Source: an uncultured Flavobacteriales bacterium
Lineage (GTDB): Bacteria; Bacteroidota; Bacteroidia; Flavobacteriales_D; Sanyastnellaceae
DNA: 5,764 bases
NCBI GenBank assembly: GCA_938092195.1
Contig: CALKHD010000191.1
Span: 1 to 5,764 of the forward strand
Direction: 5' to 3'
Shown here: in pieces, positions 1-5,764 of the stretch
Position numbering within the stretch: the first letter of the stretch is position 1
Layout: each line of letters opens with the position of its first letter
Program-made: the position numbers and the translations under genes
Notes under the pieces: generated by a model
The model's database searches: none
Told to the model about the DNA's origin: nothing
What the model saw: the letters and a program-made list of their open reading frames with translations, nothing else

Positions 1-735
1 AGACTGTCCCAAAACAGCCAACCTAAAATCTTGACCGCCGCTTTTCGCTGCATTCAGCACTTCGAAGAAGTCATCAGGCCCCTTGTCATATTCCCACCTG
101 TGGTTCCAAACCACAACAGGAGGGCCAGGCTCAAATGCAGAAACAAAACCTCTTGGGGCGTCAAAGACATCGTCTCCAATTCCGATGGGAACCACCTTTG
201 ACTTTTGAAGCAACCTCTCCGCCATTCCTGAGGGCTTTGGAGAGGGGAGAGATTTCAAGAATGCCGGGACAGCCTCCAGAAATGACCGCCGGTGGTATTC
301 AGAATTGAACCAAATCGCATCGGACAGCATCGCAGAGGCCACGTTCATAAAGGCATAATGGCGATCCCAATCTTTTGGAGGACGTCCTGGGTGACTCGGG
401 AAAGTCAATTGATTTTCATGGAAATACTGGACCAATGGAACATCCCTGAAGCCCTTGGGTAGCGCAGACCTGAATTGCCCCACATCCATCATATCCGTCA
501 CTATGAAGGCGTCTATGGGCGAGTCAAACGCTCCATCGGCGGCCATGTTCTCCACCAACGTCAAAGAAGCCGAGTGCATCCTCCACTTCCAGTGTCGGCC
601 TGGAAGGGAATAAGAAGTCAGATCCAACGATTGCCCATCAATCAGCGCAGCTTTAGGTAGGTTTTTCAACATCCCCTTTTCCCAAAGCGCATGGCTGCCT
701 GCAGAATAAGGGTTGAGGAGAATGACGCGGCACAT
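1..735 (-). CDS. DUF3524 / tRNA-queuosine alpha-mannosyltransferase-like glycosyltransferase, C-terminus beyond window
   Basis: The frame opens at ATG (735-733) and stays open to base 1, giving 245 residues with the C-terminus missing. The visible part resembles the GTDC1/QTMAN family, whose vertebrate member transfers mannose from GDP-mannose to queuosine at the wobble position of tRNA-Asp. Matching motifs, recalled from the human protein, are GSH near the N-terminus (13-15), HWKWRMHSA (48-56), YFHENQLTFP (104-113), a segment ending in IWFNSEYHRRSF (141-152), and a run of charged residues after PAFLKSLP. The GT4-type C-terminal domain begins at NHRWEYDKGP (211-220). There is no signal peptide or membrane segment, so it should be cytoplasmic. 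It starts 10 bases after the upstream gene's stop, with only an AGG one base before ATG. Family assignment is strong. Activity on bacterial queuosine is inferred; another nucleotide-sugar transferase role is possible. Confidence 0.85.
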   Translation of the reverse strand, partial: MCRVILLNPYSAGSHALWEKGMLKNLPKAALIDGQSLDLTSYSLPGRHWKWRMHSASLTLVENMAADGAFDSPIDAFIVTDMMDVGQFRSALPKGFRDVPLVQYFHENQLTFPSHPGRPPKDWDRHYAFMNVASAMLSDAIWFNSEYHRRSFLEAVPAFLKSLPSPKPSGMAERLLQKSKVVPIGIGDDVFDAPRGFVSAFEPGPPVVVWNHRWEYDKGPDDFFEVLNAAKSGGQDFRLAVLGQS

Positions 736-745
736 GCCTGTCAAG

Positions 746-1696
746 TTACCCGTTGCCCGGGGACTTGGGACATGCTCCGAAACGCCTCTTCCACCATCCG
801 CACTTCACCCGATCCAAAAAAAGGGAATCCAAATTCGGTTGACCTGCATCCACCCATGCACTCATCCAAAGCGAAGCTACGCCTTGAATGGATCCGCGCC
901 AGCGGCGTTCCACCATGCCCTCAAGCGCTTGGTCATACAGAGCACACCACTCTGGAACCCTCTGCTTTTGAACCACACGGCCCCGCTCTTCTCTCACCAG
1001 CAAATCACCCGGCCACTCCGCCACCAACTCACGTTCCAAGCGCAAAACGCTGTCCACGCTGGAGTGACTCTCGAGCACCACATTCCACGACCATTCCAAC
1101 ACATCAGAAACATATTCTGGCGCATCCGCCACCAGCCAGTATCGGTCTCCATACAATTCTGGAAGTCGGGTCTCCCACAGCCCATGAATCCCATCCTGGC
1201 CTGTCAACTGACCATTGTAATTGAGGGAAGTATGCAAAGGCACATGGGCATCAGAAGCATAATGGCCCAAATCGGAGGCGGCCTGCAAAATCTGGGCCTT
1301 GTCTTTCTCCATAAACGCACGGGTCAGGCGGTTGTATGTCCACTGGATGTTCCATGGCAAAACACCGTATGACCAAAGCGTGTCTTCGGTGCAGGCCTCT
1401 GCCGCGCAATCGAAACTCGGCAACCCCTTAGACACGTCCAAACAAGACAGGGCAGGGGCGTCTAAATCCAAGTAATGTTTCGGGGCTTCTTTGGGCACCT
1501 TGGCTTTACGCCGGTCTGCATCTACCGCATGGGCTCTCAACCATTCCGTCTCGGTTTCAAACCAGCCATGCAAAGGAGGAGGCAACGCGTCAACCGCAGA
1601 ACGGTGGATGTGTCTGTGAACCGCAAATCCCCAACCTTGACAAAAAAGAACCGTCAGGGCCAAACTCAAAAGGAGCAGAAAACGTTCTGAACTCAA
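746..1696 (-). CDS. Exported zinc-dependent phospholipase C / S1-P1 nuclease-like protein
   Basis: This is a 316-residue protein with a signal peptide (R5, hydrophobic core 6-18). Cleavage after QG (20-21) would leave Trp22 as the mature N-terminus, as in S1/P1 nucleases and Bacillus phospholipase C, where the terminal Trp binds the trinuclear zinc site. Likely further ligands, by spacing, are H27 or H31, D59, H74, H145 and D149 (in HYASDAH), H155, and H171/E175 (HGLWE). The HxxxE form resembles phospholipase C more than P1, which has HxxxD. A conserved tail motif lies at 261-289 (MVERRWR to AWVDAGQPNL). The substrate, phospholipid or nucleic acid, cannot be read from sequence. It should act in the periplasm or outside the cell. 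The start is TTG, overlapping the comB stop as TTGA; an AGG lies 7 bases upstream, and the signal peptide begins exactly there. Six cysteines in the mature part (C85, C97, C102, C251, C299, C309) could form disulfides. Confidence 0.88.
   Translation of the reverse strand: MSSERFLLLLSLALTVLFCQGWGFAVHRHIHRSAVDALPPPLHGWFETETEWLRAHAVDADRRKAKVPKEAPKHYLDLDAPALSCLDVSKGLPSFDCAAEACTEDTLWSYGVLPWNIQWTYNRLTRAFMEKDKAQILQAASDLGHYASDAHVPLHTSLNYNGQLTGQDGIHGLWETRLPELYGDRYWLVADAPEYVSDVLEWSWNVVLESHSSVDSVLRLERELVAEWPGDLLVREERGRVVQKQRVPEWCALYDQALEGMVERRWRGSIQGVASLWMSAWVDAGQPNLDSLFLDRVKCGWWKRRFGACPKSPGNG
1693..1696 (-). other. TTGA stop/start overlap between comB and the phospholipase C-like gene
   Basis: Read on the minus strand, TTG (1696-1694) starts the exported protein and TGA (1695-1693) ends comB. 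The four-base overlap suggests coupling of translation and supports the non-ATG start, because the signal peptide would be lost with any internal start. Confidence 0.7.
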
Positions 1697-2475
1697 GCCT
1701 CGACCTGGTCCTGAATGCTCTTGAAATCAACCAATGCCCCCTTGTGAAGGACAGGGACCACATTCACCGTGTTGGGGGTGAGGCAATATTTGATGTCCTC
1801 GCTCATGTTCAAATTCCGCAATCGACGGCGATGTGAAGACGCCTTGAGAAAAGAAAAGATGTTGCCCCGCACGGCCAGAAAGAGATGTTTGGCGGCAATG
1901 GTGCTGTCTTCTTCGCTCCTAAACCGAGAAATGTCGATCAACCTGTCGGCAATCGCTCCGGCGCAAATGGTGTCTTCCAAATTGAACTTGTCTTTCCAAC
2001 CGGAACACAGCAAAAGAACGTGACCTGGTTGATGGATGAGCCAAGTGCAAATCGCATCGAGGTTGTTGATGCTTCCAATGGCCACCTGTGGCATGTCCTT
2101 GGCCATGGCAATCGCTTTGGTGCCGTTGGTTGTGGTCAAGGCCATGGTCTTCCCCGCCAATTCACCGTCCATGTAAGCCCGTGGCGAGTTGCCAAAATCA
2201 AAACCCTCTACGATTTGCCCATTGCGCTCTGCTGCTGCCAAGCATCCTTGAGACTGGAGCTCCCTGGCTTCTTCCACCGTCGGGACAGGAATGATGCGCT
2301 CTACACCATTGGCAATGCCTGCGCATATGGCTGAAGTGGCACGAAGCACATCGATGACCACACAAGTATGGAATTCATCCTTGTACAGCTCGAATTGTTT
2401 GGGGGAGAAACACACCTCCACACGACGTTCATGACGTTCGACCTTGGTTTTGTCTTCGGAATTGGCGTTCATCAT
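1693..2475 (-). CDS. comB: ComB family, probable 2-phosphosulfolactate phosphatase
   Basis: This 260-residue protein matches the ComB family, Mg-dependent acid phosphatases that convert (2R)-2-phospho-3-sulfolactate to sulfolactate, a step of coenzyme M synthesis in methanogens. Family signatures are all present: VVIDVLRATS (39-48), AAERNG (81-86), GFDFGNSP (91-98), TTTNGT (114-119), CSGW followed by LEDTICAG (157-173), a basic SSHRRRLRNL (213-222) and EDIKYCL (226-232). The length is normal and there is no signal peptide. It starts 7 bases after the gcvT stop; two consecutive ATG codons (2475, 2472) are possible starts and there is no clear Shine-Dalgarno. Bacteroidota are not known to make coenzyme M, so the real substrate may be sulfolactate made for other ends, or another phosphoester. 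Family membership is sure, the exact reaction less so. Confidence 0.92.
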   Translation of the reverse strand: MMNANSEDKTKVERHERRVEVCFSPKQFELYKDEFHTCVVIDVLRATSAICAGIANGVERIIPVPTVEEARELQSQGCLAAAERNGQIVEGFDFGNSPRAYMDGELAGKTMALTTTNGTKAIAMAKDMPQVAIGSINNLDAICTWLIHQPGHVLLLCSGWKDKFNLEDTICAGAIADRLIDISRFRSEEDSTIAAKHLFLAVRGNIFSFLKASSHRRRLRNLNMSEDIKYCLTPNTVNVVPVLHKGALVDFKSIQDQVEA

Positions 2476-2482
2476 GGCTGAT

Positions 2483-3571
2483 TCAAAGAAAGGGAACCTT
2501 TACCACTGAGGCTGCGATGGACTTATCGCGGATCAAAATCGCCAAAGACGTCCCCAATTCTGTGCAATCTGAATCCACATAACCCAAGCCGATGGCTTCG
2601 CCCAAGGTCGGGCTTTGGGTTCCACTGGTCACCACACCGACCTGTTGGCCTGATTCCGAAACAATGGGGTAGCCCTTTCTGGGGATTCCGCGTTCGGTCA
2701 TTTTGAAACCAATGAGTCTCTGATGGTTCCCATCTGCCTTCTGCTTCACCAAAGCTGACTTGCCCCTGAATTCAGTTTTCCATCCGACCGTCCAAGTCAA
2801 CCCCGCCTCTACGGGCGTTCGGTTGGCATCCATGTCGTTTCCATGGAGACAAAAACCCTTTTCCAGCCTAAGGGTGTCCCGAGCGCCCAAGCCACAGGGA
2901 AGAAGGCCTGAAGGACGACCAGCCTCCATCAAAATGGCCCAGATCATCCCCGCCTTTTCCGAGGGGACATAAAGCTCAAAGCCACGTTCACCCGTGTATC
3001 CTGTGGCCCCAACATGAATGGGAATGCCGCACAATGAGACGGCCTTGTGGTGGTAATATTCAAGGCCCGTGAGGTTCAATCCCACAGCCTGCATGACCGC
3101 GTCTGAGTTTGGTCCCTGCAATGCCAACAAAGCTGTTCGGTCACTGGCGTCATCCAAAGTCACGTTGTCTGGCAATTCCGCCGACATTTTAGCCACCACT
3201 TCAGCGCGGTTGGAAGCGTTCACCACAAGGAGGTAACGGTCTTCAAGCCCATAAACCAGAAGGTCCTCTACGATGCCTCCCTCTTCATTGAGGAAACAGG
3301 TGTAGAGTGCCTTTCCAGGATACGCCTTTTCGACATCCCCCGCCAATTGATGTTGCAAGAATTCAGTGGCCCCTTCGCCAGAAATCCAAAGCTCGCCCAT
3401 GTGGCTCACGTCAAACAGGCCAACCGCCTCGCGGACTGCGGCATGTTCGGCGCGCAAGCCCGTGTACTGAACTGGCATTTCATACCCTGCAAAAGGAACC
3501 ATTTTGGCGCCCAACGCTTTGTGCGCTTCGTGCAACGGGGTTTGGCGCAATGAGACTGTGGCTTGATCCAT
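2483..3571 (-). CDS. gcvT: Glycine cleavage system T-protein (aminomethyltransferase)
   Basis: GcvT takes the aminomethyl group from lipoylated H-protein and passes the methylene carbon to tetrahydrofolate, releasing ammonia. At 362 residues it has normal length and the complete family pattern: TPLHEAH (11-17), PFAGYEMPVQY (26-36), LFDVSHMGE (52-60), GGIVEDLLVY (98-107) with Asp103 at the place of human Asp101, ALQGPNS (150-156), TGYTGERGFELY (190-201), LGARDTLRLEKGF (228-240), GNDMD (244-248), TPVEAGL (252-258) and VVTSGTQSPTLG (313-324). It is cytoplasmic. Start is ATG with no visible Shine-Dalgarno. It is the first gene of a compact minus-strand group with comB 7 bases downstream. The other glycine cleavage genes (gcvH, gcvP) are not in the window, which is common when gcvT stands alone. 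No glycine riboswitch is evident in the 90 bases upstream. Confidence 0.98.
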   Translation of the reverse strand: MDQATVSLRQTPLHEAHKALGAKMVPFAGYEMPVQYTGLRAEHAAVREAVGLFDVSHMGELWISGEGATEFLQHQLAGDVEKAYPGKALYTCFLNEEGGIVEDLLVYGLEDRYLLVVNASNRAEVVAKMSAELPDNVTLDDASDRTALLALQGPNSDAVMQAVGLNLTGLEYYHHKAVSLCGIPIHVGATGYTGERGFELYVPSEKAGMIWAILMEAGRPSGLLPCGLGARDTLRLEKGFCLHGNDMDANRTPVEAGLTWTVGWKTEFRGKSALVKQKADGNHQRLIGFKMTERGIPRKGYPIVSESGQQVGVVTSGTQSPTLGEAIGLGYVDSDCTELGTSLAILIRDKSIAASVVKVPFL

Positions 3572-3575
3572 TTGT

Positions 3576-3583
3576 CAAAAGTA
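3576..3583 (-). promoter_or_regulatory. gcvT: Possible Bacteroidota -7 promoter element of gcvT
   Basis: On the minus strand this reads TACTTTTG, an exact fit to the Bacteroidota -7 consensus TAnnTTTG, ending 4 bases before the gcvT ATG. Transcripts starting just downstream would have almost no leader. No TTTG/TTG -33 element sits at the expected distance, so the match may be chance. The gap 3572-3661 between gcvT and the divergent toxin-like gene holds nothing else that I recognise. Confidence 0.3.
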
Positions 3584-3661
3584 GCGGGACCGAAGCTGCA
3601 GGCCTTTTGATCTGTTGCCGATTTTTCATTGCATTTGTCCCCGACTGCCGAAATTGCGCCT

Positions 3662-3967
3662 GTGCAACGAGACGTCATCATCGCCGACAGGGCGACCATC
3701 GCCATAGAACGAATCATCCGCCATTTGCAAGGCGCCTCGCTCATTGGTGCCGAGAAGTCCAAGGATGAAATCATCGCCCGCATTCGGGGCCTGTCCCAAA
3801 ATGCCATGCCAAGTGAAGCCCGCAAAGCGCGCTTTGAGACCATTGCCGACGACATCTGGAGTGTTCTGTCGCACAACCACCGCATTTACTATTTGGTAGA
3901 AGAGCAACGCGTGGTGGTCTTGGACGTTATCCTCGACGCTGAGATCCACTCTGTGGAACAGGCCTGA
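3662..3967 (+). CDS. Probable RelE/ParE-superfamily toxin-like protein, no antitoxin adjacent
   Basis: This is the only plus-strand gene supported. From GTG (3662) it encodes 101 residues, the usual size of a ParE/RelE toxin. The fold pattern fits: a first strand DVIIADRA (4-11), helices across 12-44 with A30-E31-K32 and EIIARIRGL (36-44), then ARF (56-58) and two strands, RIYYLVEE (74-81) and RVVVLDVILDAE (83-94), matching the family's R-I-x-Y ... vlxVxh/d ending. Known members inhibit gyrase or cut ribosome-bound mRNA. The frame is open from 3611 with possible TTG starts at 3629 and 3635 but no ATG near the N-terminus and no Shine-Dalgarno, so the start is unsure. Upstream is gcvT on the other strand, leaving no room for an antitoxin; the 3' end overlaps wbqC by 41 bases. 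It could be a solitary relic, or a similar small protein of other function. Confidence 0.55.
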   Translation: MQRDVIIADRATIAIERIIRHLQGASLIGAEKSKDEIIARIRGLSQNAMPSEARKARFETIADDIWSVLSHNHRIYYLVEEQRVVVLDVILDAEIHSVEQA

Positions 3968-4565
3968 TCAAATTCACAGCTTCTGGCCCCAGATGAAGCA
4001 GGGCATCCAAGATTCCAACGAAAACGAAGGGAATCTTCTCATTGCGGTCTCCCCAAACATGGGGCCACCGGCAAGGGTTCATCACCGACGCGGATGCCAT
4101 CAATTGCATCATCAAATGTCCGTGGTCTTGAACCGGGTATTCACCCTCCATCACCAGGCCAGGACGATCGATTCCCAGCCAAGAAGAGGCCCAGTCCACG
4201 GTCGCCAAATTCCAATCGCCAAGGTTCTCAGGCCCCCTCAAAAAGAGTGACTCCAATTCCTGGGCCATTTCTTCGAAATAAGGTGCGCGTCCGTATGCGG
4301 TTTTGACCGCCTGCCAGGCCTTGCGGTCAGGTTCCCCCGTCACCCGCAAGGTTTGGTGCTGAGGGCGTGGATTTCCACCTCTTTTCTCCACGGGAACGGT
4401 CAAATTCAACGTACCGGTGGACGACATGATCGTGTATCGGTTTCGGAATGACCGTTTCTGATAATGCTCCAAACCATCCAACCCAACACCCCCACCAAGC
4501 ACCATGCCCCACCAAGGAATGGGGGGAAAGGGGCAGAGGGGAATCAGGTCCAGATCATGGCTCAT
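3927..4565 (-). CDS. WbqC-family protein
   Basis: The 212-residue product matches the WbqC family, named after a gene in an O-antigen cluster but without a demonstrated reaction. Visible family features are LIPLCPFPPIPWW near the N-terminus (7-19), HYQKRSFRNRYTI (34-46), LTVPVE (55-60), AVKTAYGRAPYFEEM (86-100) and ILDALLHLGPEA near the C-terminus (185-196). No signal peptide or membrane segment is seen. The ATG start at 4565 is chosen because it overlaps the lepB stop as ATGA; an in-frame TTG at 4592 would add nine residues lying inside lepB. The last 13 or so residues after the conserved LGPEA lie in the region shared with the convergent toxin-like gene and are poorly conserved in character. 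Pairing with lepB is familiar in Bacteroidota and suggests a shared transcript. Function is unknown; a cell-surface polysaccharide role rests on the name only. Confidence 0.88.
   Translation of the reverse strand: MSHDLDLIPLCPFPPIPWWGMVLGGGVGLDGLEHYQKRSFRNRYTIMSSTGTLNLTVPVEKRGGNPRPQHQTLRVTGEPDRKAWQAVKTAYGRAPYFEEMAQELESLFLRGPENLGDWNLATVDWASSWLGIDRPGLVMEGEYPVQDHGHLMMQLMASASVMNPCRWPHVWGDRNEKIPFVFVGILDALLHLGPEAVNLIRPVPQSGSQRRG
4562..4565 (-). other. ATGA stop/start overlap between lepB and wbqC
   Basis: On the minus strand ATG (4565-4563) of the WbqC-family gene shares two bases with the TGA stop (4564-4562) of lepB. This is the usual arrangement for coupled translation and fixes the wbqC start. 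Confidence 0.75.
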
Positions 4566-5764
4566 TTTACCGATTTGAACATCCGATTCCAACGAATGCC
4601 AGACTCACCATGTTGGGCTTCATTCATCTTGCTGAACCAAGTAAATGCCGCCTTTCCAACCACGTGGTCTTCAGGGACAAAACCCCAATAACGGCTGTCT
4701 GCAGAAGAGTGACGGTTGTCTCCCATGAGCCAGTAATAACCTTGGGAAAAGGTGTATTCCGTTGCAGGTTGACCATCCACCAGAACGGCTCCATCCTTTT
4801 CTTCCAATGAATGCCCTTCGTATGCGGTGATCACCCTTTTGTAAAGCGCAATGTTCCGGGGAGTTAACGCTATGGTTTCGCCCGAAGCTGGGAGGTGAAT
4901 GGGACCATAGTTGTCGAGGTCCCATGTGGCAAAGTCAAACTTGTTGGTGTTGGGGTACATGTCCAGCGTCCCTCGGCGAGATGTGGGGTCATAAGGCTGC
5001 ACGTCGGACACCAAATCCTGGTCCAACAAAAGCTGAGCCTCATCCTTTCTCAAGGCCATGAAATATTGGCCTCCGGCCGCCTTGCCTTGGATGTCAATGT
5101 CGGTCAAGCCAAGCCGCTGACGGAGGATGCGCAAGTCGGCCTCTCTTTTGAGCTTCACTAAATAATTGTACTGAAGACCGACAGGTGACTCCACCACCTC
5201 GCCATCGATCACAAGCTCGCGGTTGACGATTGCCAAATCCTCGCCGGGAAGGCCCACACATCGTTTGACATAGTGTTCCTTTTTGTCGACTGGTCGAGCC
5301 TTGAGGCCATGGCTGCGGCTCCAGTCCTTGCGGGCCATGGCTTTGAACCGCTCCTGGTCGGCCTCAAAAGCCACAGGATCTCCTCCGGCAAAGCCAATCG
5401 CCCTTTGCCTAAGCAACGCGTGGTAATCGTGTCCAGCGAGGTAAGAATCCACCACCACTGTGTCGCCATTTGGGAAATTGAACACCACTGCATCGTAGCG
5501 GTCCACGTCTCCAAAGCCAGGCAGTCGGGTATAGGGGATCTGAACCCACTCGAGGTAGCTCGATCGAAGGTTGGTTTTGGGGATGGCATTGTGAACGAAT
5601 GGCAACGACAACACCGTTTCGGGGACTTTGGGACCGTAGCTCATCTTGCTGACCACCAAGTAGTCCCCTACGAGCATGCTGTCCTCCATTGAAGCCGTAG
5701 GGATCATAAAGGCTTCAAAGACGTATCCACGAATCAAAGAGGCCACGACGGTCGCCCAAAGGAT
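4562..5764 (-). CDS. lepB: Signal peptidase I, N-terminus beyond window
   Basis: LepB cleaves signal peptides from exported proteins at the outer face of the inner membrane. The frame is open through the right edge, so 400 residues are seen and the start lies outside; the first visible residues (ILWATVVASLI) are the end of a membrane segment. Counting from the edge, the catalytic Ser is S25 in PTASMEDSML and the catalytic Lys is K167 in HYVKRCVGLPGED. The C-terminal box GDNRHSSADSRYWG is at 348-361, followed by VVGKAAFTWFS. There are about 140 residues between Ser and Lys, against about 55 in E. coli, and another long stretch between the Lys box and the last box; such insertions are typical of Bacteroidota LepB. 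The protein is the source of the mature N-terminus of exported proteins such as the phospholipase C-like one at 746-1696. It is joined to wbqC by an ATGA overlap. Confidence 0.97.
   Translation of the reverse strand: MLWATVVASLIRGYVFEAFMIPTASMEDSMLVGDYLVVSKMSYGPKVPETVLSLPFVHNAIPKTNLRSSYLEWVQIPYTRLPGFGDVDRYDAVVFNFPNGDTVVVDSYLAGHDYHALLRQRAIGFAGGDPVAFEADQERFKAMARKDWSRSHGLKARPVDKKEHYVKRCVGLPGEDLAIVNRELVIDGEVVESPVGLQYNYLVKLKREADLRILRQRLGLTDIDIQGKAAGGQYFMALRKDEAQLLLDQDLVSDVQPYDPTSRRGTLDMYPNTNKFDFATWDLDNYGPIHLPASGETIALTPRNIALYKRVITAYEGHSLEEKDGAVLVDGQPATEYTFSQGYYWLMGDNRHSSADSRYWGFVPEDHVVGKAAFTWFSKMNEAQHGESGIRWNRMFKSVK

Noticed and set aside
691..1372. Long plus-strand open frames, the longest 713-1372 (219 codons)
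   Set aside because: They lie opposite the well-supported phospholipase C-like gene and show no family resemblance or protein-like composition; many Pro, His and Thr residues are typical of an antisense reading.
1634..1660. Lipoprotein signal at Cys19 of the exported hydrolase
   Set aside because: The residue before Cys is Phe, which does not fit a lipobox, and a Trp N-terminus three residues later fits the enzyme family better.
3654..3667. Inverted repeat TTGC-6-GCAA
   Set aside because: A four-base stem across the likely GTG start is too weak for a terminator or operator and is expected by chance.
3307..3768. Plus-strand frame of 153 codons at the start of gcvT
   Set aside because: It is mostly antisense to conserved gcvT codons and shows no recognisable domain; I also considered it as the missing antitoxin and saw no DNA-binding or antitoxin pattern.
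3626..3949. Minus-strand frame of 107 codons in the gap between wbqC and gcvT
   Set aside because: It is opposite the toxin-like frame, which alone resembles a known fold; this one has no motif I recognise.
4590..4592. TTG as start of the WbqC-family gene
   Set aside because: The added residues lie within lepB and do not resemble the family N-terminus; the ATG at 4565 gives the usual ATGA overlap.
5744..5746. GTG as start of lepB
   Set aside because: The frame stays open to the edge and the codons before it encode the membrane segment expected there, so the true start lies outside the window.

Overview
The window reads as chromosome from a member of the Bacteroidota. The evidence is the type I signal peptidase with long internal insertions, the WbqC-family gene directly behind it, the absence of convincing Shine-Dalgarno sequences, and the Bacteroidota form of the zinc-dependent phospholipase C-like protein. 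G+C is near one half by eye, higher than in many flavobacteria, so I do not name a genus. I see no mobile elements, tRNA, rRNA or CRISPR repeats.

Almost everything lies on the minus strand, so transcription runs from right to left. At the right edge is lepB (signal peptidase I, missing its N-terminus beyond position 5764), joined by an ATGA stop/start overlap to a WbqC-family gene (4565 to 3927). A small plus-strand gene (about 3662-3967) resembling RelE/ParE-type toxins converges on the 3' end of wbqC and overlaps it by 41 bases. No antitoxin gene is visible beside it.

To the left, a second tightly packed minus-strand group starts at 3571: gcvT (glycine cleavage T-protein), comB (2-phosphosulfolactate phosphatase family), an exported zinc-dependent phospholipase C / S1-P1 nuclease-like protein, and a glycosyltransferase running off the left edge. 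Junctions are 7 bases, a 4-base TTGA overlap, and 10 bases, so these four are probably one transcript. The last gene has no complete reading frame in the window. Its 245 visible residues resemble the DUF3524 / tRNA-queuosine alpha-mannosyltransferase (GTDC1/QTMAN) family.

The genes look like housekeeping and accessory metabolism rather than one dedicated pathway: one-carbon metabolism, a phosphatase of uncertain in vivo substrate, an exported hydrolase and a probable RNA-modifying glycosyltransferase. The points most worth checking are the bacterial QTMAN-like gene, the lone toxin-like gene, and the reason comB sits in this operon. I do not see a clear new multi-gene system.
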